A DNA stretch of 64,000 nucleotides, taken from contig NZ_JBGTYY010000009.1 in the NCBI RefSeq assembly GCF_041807705.1, positions 8,134-72,133 of the forward strand. Reading direction: 5' to 3'. This DNA is from Mannheimia sp041807705. Its GTDB lineage: Bacteria; Pseudomonadota; Gammaproteobacteria; Enterobacterales; Pasteurellaceae. This document shows positions 16,096 through 24,847 of the stretch, in pieces. Each line of letters starts with the position of its first letter. The first letter of the stretch is position 1. The notes beneath the pieces were generated by a model. That model was not told where the DNA came from, ran no database searches, and worked only from the letters and a program-made list of their open reading frames with translations. A program made the position numbers and the translations under genes.

Positions 16096-16548
16096 ATGAA
16101 TTTAAAGGCAGTTGCAGTTTCTGCATTAGCAATGAGTAGCGTGGCAATGGCAGATATTGCTGACGTTAAACCAATGGTATTTGAAAGCAAGTTTGATTTC
16201 GAAACCACAGTGACCACCTTATCTAACACTTTAAAAGAAAAAGGAATGACGATTTTTGCCGAAATCGATCACCAGGCGGCTGCCAAACAAGCCGGCTTAG
16301 AAATGCAACCGGCGACAGTGTTAGTTTATGGTACACCAAAAGCCGGCACGCCATTAATGGTGAAAGATCCGATGTTAGCCTTACAGCTGCCGTTGAAAGT
16401 GCTGGTAACTGAGGCGAGTAAAGGTAAAGTAGAGGTAATGCTAAACAGTGCTGAACAAGTAGTTGCACACGCTAATACTCCTTATGCTGATGTGGAAAAC
16501 AATCTCGCCAAAGCCGAAAAATTGATTAAAGCTACGGTTGCGAAATAA
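16096..16548 (+). CDS. Periplasmic DUF302 protein
   Basis: A 150-residue exported protein. The signal peptide ends SSVAMA before DIADVKP. The mature part matches the DUF302 fold: SKFDFETTVTTLSNTLKEKG, IDHQAAAKQAGLEM, VLVYGTPKAGTPLM and LPLKVLVTE. Function unknown. AGGAG precedes the ATG, 37 bp after the esterase gene, and a strong terminator follows, so it appears to end the ATP-grasp/esterase operon. Confidence 0.87.
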   Translation: MNLKAVAVSALAMSSVAMADIADVKPMVFESKFDFETTVTTLSNTLKEKGMTIFAEIDHQAAAKQAGLEMQPATVLVYGTPKAGTPLMVKDPMLALQLPLKVLVTEASKGKVEVMLNSAEQVVAHANTPYADVENNLAKAEKLIKATVAK

Positions 16549-16562
16549 CACATTCAAGCGTT

Positions 16563-16592
16563 AAAAATCCCTCTGCCGAAGAGGGATTTTTA
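16563..16592. terminator. Terminator after DUF302 gene
   Basis: AAAAATCCCTCT (16563-16574) and AGAGGGATTTTT (16580-16591) form a perfect 12-bp stem with A- and T-runs on either side. Confidence 0.9.
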
Positions 16593-16664
16593 CTAATAGC
16601 AAGCGGTCAAAATTAATGAAAAGTTTGCAAATATAAAGCAGGGAATTCTTTGCTTTATTTTGAA

Positions 16665-17612
16665 TTAGAAAATCGCTTCTAAACGCACAAAGGTGTGAAC
16701 AAAGTGTTTACGGTCTCTGTCTTTATCGTTGTAGAAACTAATTTCCGGTTGGATAAAGAGCCAGTTACTCCAAATTGGCTGGCGGTAAGCCACGAATGGC
16801 CCCCAATGATTAAATCTTGATAAATCTTTATCTAAACGCCCACCGAAGTTAAGACCATAGCTGATATGCGTAAGCGGTTTGAAATTGTGCTGACGATAAA
16901 TACTGTGTCCCCAGCTTCTCTCTTCATCTACGTCCTTACGATACTCAAAGTGAGTATGGTTCATAATAAATGTAGTTTCGTTTTCGGTATATTTATTTTC
17001 CAAATTGGTACGTAAATAGTGCTTACTTTCTGTACCGTAACGATAGATTTGTTCTAGACGAGTGCTAAATTGATTAGTAATTTGCCAATCTTTGCTGATT
17101 CTTGCACGCCCATAAATATCACTACCTGAACGAATACCGATATCGAAGTCAGTATCAATACCTAATTCTTTAATGCCATCAGACCAACGCAAACCGATTG
17201 ACGAGTTAGAGTCACGGGCTTCACGGGAGTTATAATGTTTTTTCGGATCAACATTTTTATATAGTTTACCAACGTGGTTTTTATCGGTTAATTCGTTATC
17301 AAGTTCGTCATCACCAAATACCACATTTAGATGTTTTTTTAATACGGGCAATTTGATTTTACCACGAACACGAGGTTTCACCGTAAATTTGTCGTGTTTA
17401 TCCCAACGGCTGTCTAGTATTACACGTAATGAAGCCGTGCCGGGTTTGTCTGGGTCGGCATCGCCTAACCAATCATTAATATTGTTTGCCCAACGATCCA
17501 ATGTGTTACTTGCTTTTGTATGTTGCTTATCAACCCAAGTTGGATTATTTTGTTGTGCAGCAGCAAAAACAGGGGCTAGTGCCAGTAAAGAAACAAGGTA
17601 TTTTGTTCTCAT
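16665..17612 (-). CDS. Outer-membrane beta-barrel protein, unknown family
   Basis: A 315-residue exported protein. The signal peptide MRTKYLVSLLALAPVFAAAQ is followed by a polar segment (WVDKQHTKASNTLDRW) and then alternating beta-strand patterns such as FDIGIRSGSDIYGRARISKD and TTFIMNHTHFEYRKD. It ends in FVRLEAIF, the terminal Phe signature of BAM-assembled barrels. I chose the ATG at 17612 because AAGGAG lies 8 bases upstream; the longer reading to 17645 is unlikely. I do not recognise a specific family. It lies downstream of tusB on the same strand. Confidence 0.75.
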   Translation of the reverse strand: MRTKYLVSLLALAPVFAAAQQNNPTWVDKQHTKASNTLDRWANNINDWLGDADPDKPGTASLRVILDSRWDKHDKFTVKPRVRGKIKLPVLKKHLNVVFGDDELDNELTDKNHVGKLYKNVDPKKHYNSREARDSNSSIGLRWSDGIKELGIDTDFDIGIRSGSDIYGRARISKDWQITNQFSTRLEQIYRYGTESKHYLRTNLENKYTENETTFIMNHTHFEYRKDVDEERSWGHSIYRQHNFKPLTHISYGLNFGGRLDKDLSRFNHWGPFVAYRQPIWSNWLFIQPEISFYNDKDRDRKHFVHTFVRLEAIF

Positions 17613-17675
17613 AGTAAGTTCTCCTTTTAAGGTGGCTCCCATCATAATCCAATTTATAAGCTATTACAAAGGAAA

Positions 17676-17948
17676 TTACATCGCAATTTGAGGGAAATAA
17701 CGTTCGGTTAATTTCACACATTCTGCTAATGAAATAGTGCGAAATTCCGAGAGCGATTGTTGCAATCCTCTTGCCGTTACATCTTGTTCTAAGAGATAAC
17801 AACGGGGCAAATTTGCAAAAAATTGTGGATTTTTGACCGCTTGTAATACGCCGTCTTGCCATAATACAACGGTGTCATTTTCGGTTATATGATTTAATAT
17901 ACTCAAGGTTTCTTTATCATATTGTGCTTTGGATAGGGTATAAAGCAT
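17676..17948 (-). CDS. tusB: TusB, sulfurtransferase complex subunit
   Basis: TusB (DsrH family), 90 residues. With TusC and TusD it forms the TusBCD hexamer that relays sulfur from TusA to TusE for 2-thiolation of tRNA wobble uridine. MLYTLSKAQYD and DTVVLWQDGVLQAV match the family; no catalytic Cys is needed in this subunit. It is the last of the tusDCB genes, 9 bp after tusC. Confidence 0.93.
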   Translation of the reverse strand: MLYTLSKAQYDKETLSILNHITENDTVVLWQDGVLQAVKNPQFFANLPRCYLLEQDVTARGLQQSLSEFRTISLAECVKLTERYFPQIAM

Positions 17949-17957
17949 TCTACTTCC

Positions 17958-18329
17958 TTAAAAAGTCATTATTTTTTCGGCTTGATTCAGTAATTCGATG
18001 ATTTCTACTTCTTGGCAGAATTGCATATTAGGCAAAATCCATTTTGCATTATCTAAACCACGAGAACTTACCGATTCTTGGCAAACAAAACATTCTGTTA
18101 GGTCGTAAAGGTCTAATAATTTAAATGTTGAGATATGATCTTTTTGCAGAATTTGCTCAGGTTGGTGATTAGCCAGTAAGTTAAACACGCCATCATTGAT
18201 AAAGCAGATTAAGATCTCCTGCTCATCACAAAACGCACTCGCCGCAAGCAGAGCGTCTAGCCCCTCACGACTTACCGAAGAGCCAAAAGGCGGCTGTGTG
18301 AATAAAAAAGCGAGTTTATATTTTTTCAT
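17958..18329 (-). CDS. tusC: TusC, sulfurtransferase complex subunit
   Basis: TusC (DsrF family), 123 residues. FLFTQPPFGSSVSREGLDALLAASAF and the ending SSRGL are characteristic. It is the middle subunit of the TusBCD sulfur relay. The ATG lies one base beyond the tusD stop codon, so translation is coupled. Confidence 0.94.
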   Translation of the reverse strand: MKKYKLAFLFTQPPFGSSVSREGLDALLAASAFCDEQEILICFINDGVFNLLANHQPEQILQKDHISTFKLLDLYDLTECFVCQESVSSRGLDNAKWILPNMQFCQEVEIIELLNQAEKIMTF

Positions 18330-18330
18330 T

Positions 18331-18708
18331 TTAAAACGTGAGAAGTCTATCGGCTTTTAACACTGCTTGGCTAAATTCTCCCAAGCCTGCAAGGGTAAAA
18401 CCCTCCGCCACATTTGTGGTGGAAGTGGCGGTAGTTTGTTCATCAACCACGCCTCTGCGTTGAGCGGCAGCAATGCACAAATGCAGCTGCAAGCGGTGCG
18501 ATTTTGCCAAATTTTTCCACTTTTCGACTAAATTAACTTCATCGCTTGCCGGATTTACCAAGTCATTGGCATTGCTTATCCCTTCTTGAAAAAAGAACAC
18601 TTGGCAAATATTGTGATGTGCTTGTAACAACTCTTCCGCCACTTGGTAGGCAAGAAATGCCCCCTGCGAGCCGTAAACGGGGGATTTTATCGCTAATACA
18701 TAATCCAT
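18331..18708 (-). CDS. tusD: TusD, catalytic sulfurtransferase subunit
   Basis: TusD (DsrE family), 125 residues from the ATG at 18708. The sulfur-carrying Cys78 is in LHLCIAAAQRRG, matching Cys78 of E. coli TusD. The ATG shares a base with the yheO stop codon (TGATG), so the two are coupled; a GTG one codon upstream is also possible. It accepts persulfide from TusA. Confidence 0.94.
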   Translation of the reverse strand: MDYVLAIKSPVYGSQGAFLAYQVAEELLQAHHNICQVFFFQEGISNANDLVNPASDEVNLVEKWKNLAKSHRLQLHLCIAAAQRRGVVDEQTTATSTTNVAEGFTLAGLGEFSQAVLKADRLLTF

Positions 18709-19364
18709 CACTCACTATCCTGCTTGATTTGTCGAATATAGAGATAAACCGTGTGGCGGGAAATATCCAACTTTTCCGCTACTTGGTTAATCGCATCTTT
18801 AATATCAAAAATCCCTTTTTCAAACAGCGAAATCACAATCTGGCGATTTTTATTATTGTTAGAAATCGATCTATCCGCCATCACATCATCAATGGTTGTT
18901 TGAATGGTTTGAGCCACCAAATCTTCTACCGAACTTGCAAAGGTAACTTCCGCAGCTTCATCTTGCGGCATAATAAAAGAACTTAGAAATTGAGAGGTTG
19001 GCACTTCCAGATTGATATTAATACAGAGTAAACCGATAACGTGTTGCTTGCCGTTACGAATCGCAATACTGATCGATTTCATCAGCACACCGCCTTTTGC
19101 TTTTGTGAAGTAAGGCTTAGACACACTATCGGTTGCCATATGGTGCAGTGATTTTAAAGCACGGTCTGTAATCGGTGAGCCGATTTTGCGGCTGGTATTG
19201 TGTCCGTTGGCAATATAAATAGCGGAATGTTCAAGAAACTCTAATGAATGCAGCACGATTTCGCAATGCTCGCCAATTAAAGCGGCAATGCCATCTACAA
19301 TCGGGAAGTAAGAAGCCAGAATGGCGTGATCTTCATCGGAAAAAGGCGTGAATTTTTGGGTCAT
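18708..19364 (-). CDS. yheO: YheO-family transcriptional regulator
   Basis: A 218-residue DNA-binding protein. The N-terminal PAS-like YheO domain (residues 1-120) contains HCEIVLHSLEF and GSPITDRALK; the C-terminal helix-turn-helix is AINQVAEKLDISRHTVYLYIRQ. Targets are not established for the family. Gene order fkpA-yheO-tusDCB is the same as in E. coli, and overlap with tusD implies co-expression. Confidence 0.92.
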   Translation of the reverse strand: MTQKFTPFSDEDHAILASYFPIVDGIAALIGEHCEIVLHSLEFLEHSAIYIANGHNTSRKIGSPITDRALKSLHHMATDSVSKPYFTKAKGGVLMKSISIAIRNGKQHVIGLLCININLEVPTSQFLSSFIMPQDEAAEVTFASSVEDLVAQTIQTTIDDVMADRSISNNNKNRQIVISLFEKGIFDIKDAINQVAEKLDISRHTVYLYIRQIKQDSE

Positions 19365-19373
19365 ATATAAATT

Positions 19374-19431
19374 ACAAGCGGTTAGTTTTATTACATTTTT
19401 TGCAAATCTTATAATAAATCTAACCGCTTGT
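19374..19431. repeat. Inverted pair of uptake signals between fkpA and yheO
   Basis: ACAAGCGGTTAG (19374-19385) and CTAACCGCTTGT (19420-19431) are perfect 12-base inverted copies 34 bases apart. They contain two uptake signals and may form a hairpin that stops fkpA transcripts. Confidence 0.85.
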
Positions 19432-19458
19432 GTAGGTTCAATGAGAATTGAATGTCAA

Positions 19459-20184
19459 TTATTTCTTAGCGTCTGCCGCTTTGAAATCCAATAGTTCAAT
19501 TTCAAATTTTAAGGTTGAGTTCGCCGGAATTTTGCCTGCCGCACGCTCGCCATAGCCTAATTTTGGTGGCACAACGATTTCCATTTTACCGCCTTTTTTC
19601 AACATTGGGATTGCTTCAATCCACGCCGGAATTAATTGATTTAATTGGAATTCAATCGGCTCGCCACGATCGTATGAACTATCAAATACCGTACCATCGG
19701 TTAAAGTGCCTTTATAGTGAACTTTAACGGAGTCTTGCGGTTTTGGCGATTCGCCTTCGCCTGCTTTTTCAATTTTGTATAGCAAGCCAGAAGAGGTTTC
19801 TTTCACACCGGCTTGTTTTTTGTACTCTGCACGGAATTTATCACCGGCAGAAACAGTGGCTTTCGTTTTTTCTTCGTTAATTTTAGCTTCTTTCGCTGAC
19901 AAATAAGCATCTAAAGATTTTAACTGTTTTTGTAAATCTTCATCAGTTAATTTGCCTGTTTTCTTTAACGTGTCTTGTACACCCGCTAAAATTTTATCTT
20001 GGTTATAAGTAAAAATCTCTTTTTGTGATTCAATCACACCTTCAATGTTTTTACCCATTAACACACCGACTGCATAAGAAGAGTCATCAACAAATTTTGG
20101 ATCTGCTTTCTCTTGTGCGATTGCATTTGTGGCGAAAAAAGCACCTGCAATAACAGCCGCTAATGATAATTTAGTTTTTAACAT
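19459..20184 (-). CDS. fkpA: FkpA, periplasmic FKBP-type prolyl isomerase/chaperone
   Basis: A 241-residue periplasmic folding factor. The signal peptide ends NAIA before QEKADP. An N-terminal helical dimerisation domain (residues 25-120) precedes the FKBP domain with VKVHYKGTLTDGTVFDSSYDRGEP, PAWIEAIPMLKKGGK and IPPKLGYGERA-type residues. It assists folding of outer-membrane and periplasmic proteins. Divergent from slyX, as in E. coli. Confidence 0.95.
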   Translation of the reverse strand: MLKTKLSLAAVIAGAFFATNAIAQEKADPKFVDDSSYAVGVLMGKNIEGVIESQKEIFTYNQDKILAGVQDTLKKTGKLTDEDLQKQLKSLDAYLSAKEAKINEEKTKATVSAGDKFRAEYKKQAGVKETSSGLLYKIEKAGEGESPKPQDSVKVHYKGTLTDGTVFDSSYDRGEPIEFQLNQLIPAWIEAIPMLKKGGKMEIVVPPKLGYGERAAGKIPANSTLKFEIELLDFKAADAKK

Positions 20185-20270
20185 AATTTTTCCTTATAAA
20201 AATAACTGTTAAGAAAATTCTAGATAGGGTAAAGTGTAATTTCATTTCACACAACCTTTTTTTCATAAAA

Positions 20271-20492
20271 ATGGATAATAATTGTACATTATCGGCAAGA
20301 ATTACCGAATTAGAAACAAAAGTAGCCTTTCAAGAGATGATTATTGAGGAATTAAATCAATCATTAATTGACCAACAATTTGCAATCGATAAGCTACAAA
20401 CGCAAATTCGCCACATTGCCGAAAAATTAAAAGGAGCGCAACTCAGCCAAGTTGCCTCACGCTCAGAAGAAACACCTCCGCCACATTATTAA
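20271..20492 (+). CDS. slyX: SlyX family protein
   Basis: A 73-residue coiled-coil protein: ARITELETKVAFQEMIIEELN, then IDKLQTQIRHIAEKL, and a Pro-rich tail ending TPPPHY. This is the SlyX family, of unknown function, conserved beside fkpA. The start ATG at 20271 lies close to fkpA on the opposite strand. Confidence 0.92.
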   Translation: MDNNCTLSARITELETKVAFQEMIIEELNQSLIDQQFAIDKLQTQIRHIAEKLKGAQLSQVASRSEETPPPHY

Positions 20493-20534
20493 TGTGGTGT
20501 ATTTTTAGTAATTAATATAAATAGGAAAGCAAAA

Positions 20535-21227
20535 ATGAAGATTGGTATTATTGGTGCGATGGCACAGGAAGTTGAAATTTTACGTAAGTTAATGGTTGAG
20601 CCAAAAACAACTGAATTAGCAGGCTGTAAAATTTTTGAAGGAAAAATTAACAACACTCGCATTGCGTTATTACAATCCGGCATTGGTAAAGTATCGGCTG
20701 CCATCGGCACTACATTACTTATTCAGCTCGCACAACCTGATATGATTATTAACACAGGCTCTGCGGGTGGTTTAGACTCAAACTTAAATGTGGGCGATAT
20801 TCTTATTTCAACCGAAGTCCGCCATCACGATGTTGATGTAACTGCTTTCGGCTATGAAATCGGGCAACTTCCTGCCAACCCGGCAGCCTTTGAGCCAAAC
20901 GAACAATTAGTCGAACTTGCCCAAAAAGAAGCGAAAAAAGCTGGTTTTAATGTGGTTTCAGGTTTAATTTGCAGTGGCGATGCTTTTATCAATGGCAAAG
21001 AGAAAATTAACGAAATCCGCCAAAACTTCCCAAATGTGGTTGCGGTAGAAATGGAAGCGGCAGCGATTGCACAAGTTTGTAATGGTTTTGGCGTGCCATT
21101 TGTGATTGTGAGAGCGGTTTCTGATGTGGCAGATAAAGAATCTCATCTATCATTTGAAGAATTTTTACCTTTAGCGGCAGAAAAATCATCCGCTATTGTG
21201 TTGGCAATGTTGAATGATATTGACTAA
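20535..21227 (+). CDS. mtnN: MtnN, MTA/SAH nucleosidase
   Basis: Hydrolyses 5'-methylthioadenosine and S-adenosylhomocysteine, feeding the activated methyl cycle and autoinducer-2 synthesis. The 230-residue protein keeps catalytic Glu12 (GAMAQEVE) and Asp197 (VSDVADKES), and the nucleoside-binding VEMEAAAIAQV. AGGAAAGC precedes the ATG. A terminator-like hairpin follows at 21309, so it is probably a single transcription unit or weakly joined to rimO. Confidence 0.96.
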   Translation: MKIGIIGAMAQEVEILRKLMVEPKTTELAGCKIFEGKINNTRIALLQSGIGKVSAAIGTTLLIQLAQPDMIINTGSAGGLDSNLNVGDILISTEVRHHDVDVTAFGYEIGQLPANPAAFEPNEQLVELAQKEAKKAGFNVVSGLICSGDAFINGKEKINEIRQNFPNVVAVEMEAAAIAQVCNGFGVPFVIVRAVSDVADKESHLSFEEFLPLAAEKSSAIVLAMLNDID

Positions 21228-21308
21228 CTAGTTGCAAAACTTTATCAAAAAATGACCGCTTGTTATCGCTATTTGCGGTAATTTTTTGTAAAATCTCGCT
21301 AATTTTTT

Positions 21309-21345
21309 TGCCTACAAGACAAAAATTGTAGGCATTTTCTTTTTT
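21309..21345 (+). terminator. Terminator between mtnN and rimO
   Basis: TGCCTACAA (21309-21317) and TTGTAGGCA (21326-21334) form a perfect 9-bp stem followed by TTTTCTTTTTT, only 27 bases before the rimO start codon. It may act on mtnN transcripts or as a leader hairpin for rimO. Confidence 0.8.
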
Positions 21346-21361
21346 AATTGTTGAGAGTGAT

Positions 21362-22696
21362 ATGAGTGCTACCCCGAATATTGGTTTTATCAGCTTAGGC
21401 TGTCCTAAAAATTTAGTTGATTCCGAACGTATTTTAACTGAGCTGCGTGCTGATGGTTACAATATTATTCCAAGCTATGAAGATGCTGATTTAGTGATTG
21501 TAAACACCTGCGGATTTATTGATTCTGCAGTGCAAGAGTCATTAGAAAGCATTGGTGAAGCCTTAGAAGCAAACGGAAAAGTGATCGTTACAGGCTGTTT
21601 AGGGGCAAAAGAGAACCAAATCCGTGAAGTTCACCCAAAAGTGTTGGAAATTACAGGTCCGCATAGCTATGAAGCGGTAATGAACCACGTCCATAAATAT
21701 GTGCCGAAGCCAGAGTTTAACCCTTACACTAGCTTAGTGCCAAAGCAAGGTGTAAAACTTACACCGAAGCATTACGCTTACTTAAAAATTTCAGAGGGCT
21801 GCGATCATCGCTGCACATTCTGTATTATTCCATCAATGCGTGGCGATTTGGAAAGCCGCCCTATCGTGCAGGTGTTAGATGAAGCAAAACGCTTGGTAGA
21901 TGCTGGCGTAAAAGAGTTATTAATTGTCTCGCAAGACACCTCTGCTTACTCGTTAGATCGCAAAAAAGAAGAAGCAACCAAAACGGTATTCTGGAACGGT
22001 ATGCCGATTAAAAGCAACTTAATCACACTTTGCGAGCAATTAGGCTCAATGGGTGTTTGGGTGCGTTTGCATTACGTTTATCCGTATCCTCACGTTGATG
22101 ATTTAATCCCACTAATGGCAGCAGGCAAAATTCTGCCGTATTTGGATATTCCACTTCAGCACGCCAGCCCTAAAATTTTAAAAGCAATGAAACGCCCAGG
22201 CTCTATTGAAAGAACCCTTGAGCGTATCAAAAAATGGCGTGAAATCTGCCCGGAACTAACGCTGCGTTCAACCTTTATTGTTGGCTTCCCGGGCGAAACA
22301 GAGGAAGATTTCCAACTGTTACTCGATTTCTTAAAAGAAGCTCAGCTTGACCGTGTTGGTTGCTTTAAATTCAGCCCAGTTGAAGGGGCTGTAGCAACTG
22401 ATATGCCAGACCAAGTGCCGGAAGAGGTAAAAGAGGAACGCTTCCACCGCTTTATGCAGTTACAACAACAAATTTCAGCTGAGCGTTTACAAGCCAAAAT
22501 TGGTAAAACTTTACCTGTTATTATTGATGAAATTGATGAAGAAGGCATTATCGGACGTTCAATGGCTGATGCACCGGAAATTGATGGTGTAGTGTATGTG
22601 GATAACCTTGAAAATAAAGAGGTAAGTGTCGGTCAAGTGATTTCCGTAACTATTATCAATGCAGATGAATACGATCTGTGGGGAACCTTGAATTAA
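21362..22696 (+). CDS. rimO: RimO, ribosomal protein S12 methylthiotransferase
   Basis: Radical-SAM enzyme that methylthiolates Asp89 of ribosomal protein S12. The N-terminal cluster ligands are Cys14, Cys50 and Cys79; the radical-SAM cluster is C147-x3-C151-x2-C154 in EGCDHRCTFC. GFPGETEEDF and the C-terminal TRAM domain (IDEIDEEGIIGRSM to the end) are present. The 444-residue length is normal. Confidence 0.97.
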   Translation: MSATPNIGFISLGCPKNLVDSERILTELRADGYNIIPSYEDADLVIVNTCGFIDSAVQESLESIGEALEANGKVIVTGCLGAKENQIREVHPKVLEITGPHSYEAVMNHVHKYVPKPEFNPYTSLVPKQGVKLTPKHYAYLKISEGCDHRCTFCIIPSMRGDLESRPIVQVLDEAKRLVDAGVKELLIVSQDTSAYSLDRKKEEATKTVFWNGMPIKSNLITLCEQLGSMGVWVRLHYVYPYPHVDDLIPLMAAGKILPYLDIPLQHASPKILKAMKRPGSIERTLERIKKWREICPELTLRSTFIVGFPGETEEDFQLLLDFLKEAQLDRVGCFKFSPVEGAVATDMPDQVPEEVKEERFHRFMQLQQQISAERLQAKIGKTLPVIIDEIDEEGIIGRSMADAPEIDGVVYVDNLENKEVSVGQVISVTIINADEYDLWGTLN

Positions 22697-22717
22697 TAAT
22701 CAATCTAACTAAAAATA

Positions 22718-22753
22718 AATGCTGCTAGATTTGCAATCTAGCAGCATTTTTTA
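22718..22753 (+). terminator. Terminator after rimO
   Basis: AAATGCTGCTAGATT (22718-22732) pairs with AATCTAGCAGCATTT, followed by T-residues. It may also serve nupC from the other side. Confidence 0.88.
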
Positions 22754-22775
22754 ACCGCTTGTATAAACCTTTATA

Positions 22776-24032
22776 TTAACCTAAAGCCACACCACTTAAG
22801 CCGATAAAGAAGCCAGCAATGGTTGCACTCATTAAGTTGGCAAGGGTTCCGCCAATCACCGCTTTAAAACCTAAGCGAGCGATGTCTGAACGGCGATTTG
22901 GAGCCATACTACCAATACCACCAATTAATACCGCAATGGAGCTGATGTTCGCAAAACCACATAATGCAAAAGTAATAATGGCTTTGGTTTTATCGCTTAG
23001 TTGAACTACTGAATCAGGTTGTAGGTATTTTGTAAACTCAAGATAGCCAACGAACTCATTTACTGCTAATTTCATACCAATCATCTGTCCTGCAATATCT
23101 GCATCTTCCCAAGGCACGCCAATAATAAAGGCAAGCGGTTGGAACAGATAACCTAAGAGAATTTGTAGTGTTAAATCTTCACGTCCAAACCAGTTACCAA
23201 TTCCGCCGATAATGCCGTTAAGTAACGCAATGACCGCAATGAAGGCAATTAACATTGCACCAACGTTAATGGCTAAAGATACCCCCGAACTTGCGCCGTT
23301 AGCAAGAGCCTCTACTATATTGTTTGGCTTTTCAACTTCAACGCTTTCATCAATTTGATCTAAAATGCGCTCATTTTGTGGATACATTAATTTCGCAAAT
23401 AACAAACCAGCCGGAGCTGCCATAAATGAGGCTGCAATTAAGTAAGTTAAAGGTACGCCCATTCCTGCATAACCTGCCATTACAGAACCTGCGATGGAGG
23501 CTGTTCCGCCCACCATTACCGCAAAGAGTTCTGAATCACTCATTCGGCTGATATAAGGTTTTACCACTAATGGAGCTTCTGTTTGTCCAACAAAAATATT
23601 CGCTGCTGCTGACATTGATTCTGCTTGTGAAGTGCCAAGTAATTTTTGCAAGCCACCACCAATAATTTTAATCACCCATTGCATCACACCAATGTAGTAG
23701 AGTAATGAAATCAGGGCAGAGAAGAAGATAATAATTGGTAATACTTTGATAGCGAACACAAAGCCAATGCCGCTATTGCTTGGATCAGCTAAGTTACCAA
23801 ATAAAAATGAAATCCCTTCATTCCCGTAATTGATGACCTTGCTCACGCCATTTGCGGTGGCAAGTAACGCATCACGTCCAGCCGGCACATAAAGAATCAG
23901 TGCAGCAAAAGCAATTTGAATGGCTAATGCCCCAAATACCGTTCGCAAATTGATTGCACGTCTATTATTAGAGAGTAAAGCCCCAATACCTAATAGGACA
24001 AATATGCCGATAATGCTAATGAATATATCCAT
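22776..24032 (-). CDS. nupC: NupC-family concentrative nucleoside transporter
   Basis: A 418-residue inner-membrane nucleoside/proton symporter. Several family motifs are visible: GFVFAIKVLPIIIFFSALIS, IFVGQTEAPLVVKPY, MVGGTASIAGSVM and NEFVGYLEF with GFANISSIAV. The ATG at 24032 has GGAG upstream; a longer reading to 24077 runs into yjjW. It is 11 bp after yjjW in an apparent yjjI-yjjW-nupC operon, linking nucleoside uptake with a glycyl-radical enzyme. Several NupC paralogues exist, so the symbol is provisional. Confidence 0.9.
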   Translation of the reverse strand: MDIFISIIGIFVLLGIGALLSNNRRAINLRTVFGALAIQIAFAALILYVPAGRDALLATANGVSKVINYGNEGISFLFGNLADPSNSGIGFVFAIKVLPIIIFFSALISLLYYIGVMQWVIKIIGGGLQKLLGTSQAESMSAAANIFVGQTEAPLVVKPYISRMSDSELFAVMVGGTASIAGSVMAGYAGMGVPLTYLIAASFMAAPAGLLFAKLMYPQNERILDQIDESVEVEKPNNIVEALANGASSGVSLAINVGAMLIAFIAVIALLNGIIGGIGNWFGREDLTLQILLGYLFQPLAFIIGVPWEDADIAGQMIGMKLAVNEFVGYLEFTKYLQPDSVVQLSDKTKAIITFALCGFANISSIAVLIGGIGSMAPNRRSDIARLGFKAVIGGTLANLMSATIAGFFIGLSGVALG

Positions 24033-24043
24033 AGAGAACTCCG

Positions 24044-24847
24044 TTAGTAGATAGTAATAATTTTGTTTATGTCGCACTGTTTAGCAAATGCCGCTAGTTT
24101 ATCTGTTTGCTCAATGCTTGGTACAAAGTGGGCTAAACCCTCTTCGTCCCTTGCTCCTTTAGTATGAACTCGAATAATTTTGAGTAGTACATCTGGATAA
24201 GGCTTGAGTAATTGAGCTACTTTCTCAAGCAAATGATAGGCATCATAAAACTCATTAAGGTAAACCAAACGTACTTCTTCCACTTTATCAAGCGGTAATA
24301 ATTTGGCTAAATTTTGCAAATTACGTGCCAAGTTTTCAGGCTTAATATGATTCACCGTTGGGATTACCTGTTCTGGCACTTTGCCTGCTTGATTTTTTCG
24401 ATCAAAGCACAGCGTTTGTAAACCTGCTCCATCGCCTTTAAGGTCAAACAGAAATTTATCGGTAACCTCAATTAACGGCTCTGTGGCTTCAAAATCAAAA
24501 AAGCCGCTGCTGTCTAAGTAGCAAGTTAAACCTTTTTGGCGAAGAGCTTCAAACAGCGGCACTAATTTTTTGTGATGAATGGTTGGCTCACCCCCCGAGA
24601 TGGTTACCCCTCGAATAAAAGGCACCGCCTCCATCACTTGATCATATAAGTACTGCAAATTAACCTGTTTTGCTTCCTCCGTATAACGAGGAATCGTTTC
24701 CGGATTATGGCAATACAAGCAATTTAGCTTACAGCCTTGTAGAAAAATACTTGTGCGGTTGCCCTGTCCTTCCACATTAGAAAAGGGAATAATGCGGTGC
24801 AACGGCACAAAAATATCAGCAAGTGCAGCCATTTTATTATGCCGCAT
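24044..24847 (-). CDS. yjjW: YjjW-type glycyl-radical-enzyme activase
   Basis: A 267-residue radical-SAM activating enzyme. The cluster motif C39-x3-C43-x2-C46 lies in GCKLNCLYCHNPE, with TISGGEPTIH following. It should install the glycyl radical on YjjI, encoded immediately upstream. The ATG at 24847 overlaps the yjjI end by 11 bp; an internal ATG at 24832 is an alternative, and neither has a strong ribosome-binding site. No ferredoxin insertion is seen beyond the core fold. Confidence 0.9.
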   Translation of the reverse strand: MRHNKMAALADIFVPLHRIIPFSNVEGQGNRTSIFLQGCKLNCLYCHNPETIPRYTEEAKQVNLQYLYDQVMEAVPFIRGVTISGGEPTIHHKKLVPLFEALRQKGLTCYLDSSGFFDFEATEPLIEVTDKFLFDLKGDGAGLQTLCFDRKNQAGKVPEQVIPTVNHIKPENLARNLQNLAKLLPLDKVEEVRLVYLNEFYDAYHLLEKVAQLLKPYPDVLLKIIRVHTKGARDEEGLAHFVPSIEQTDKLAAFAKQCDINKIITIY

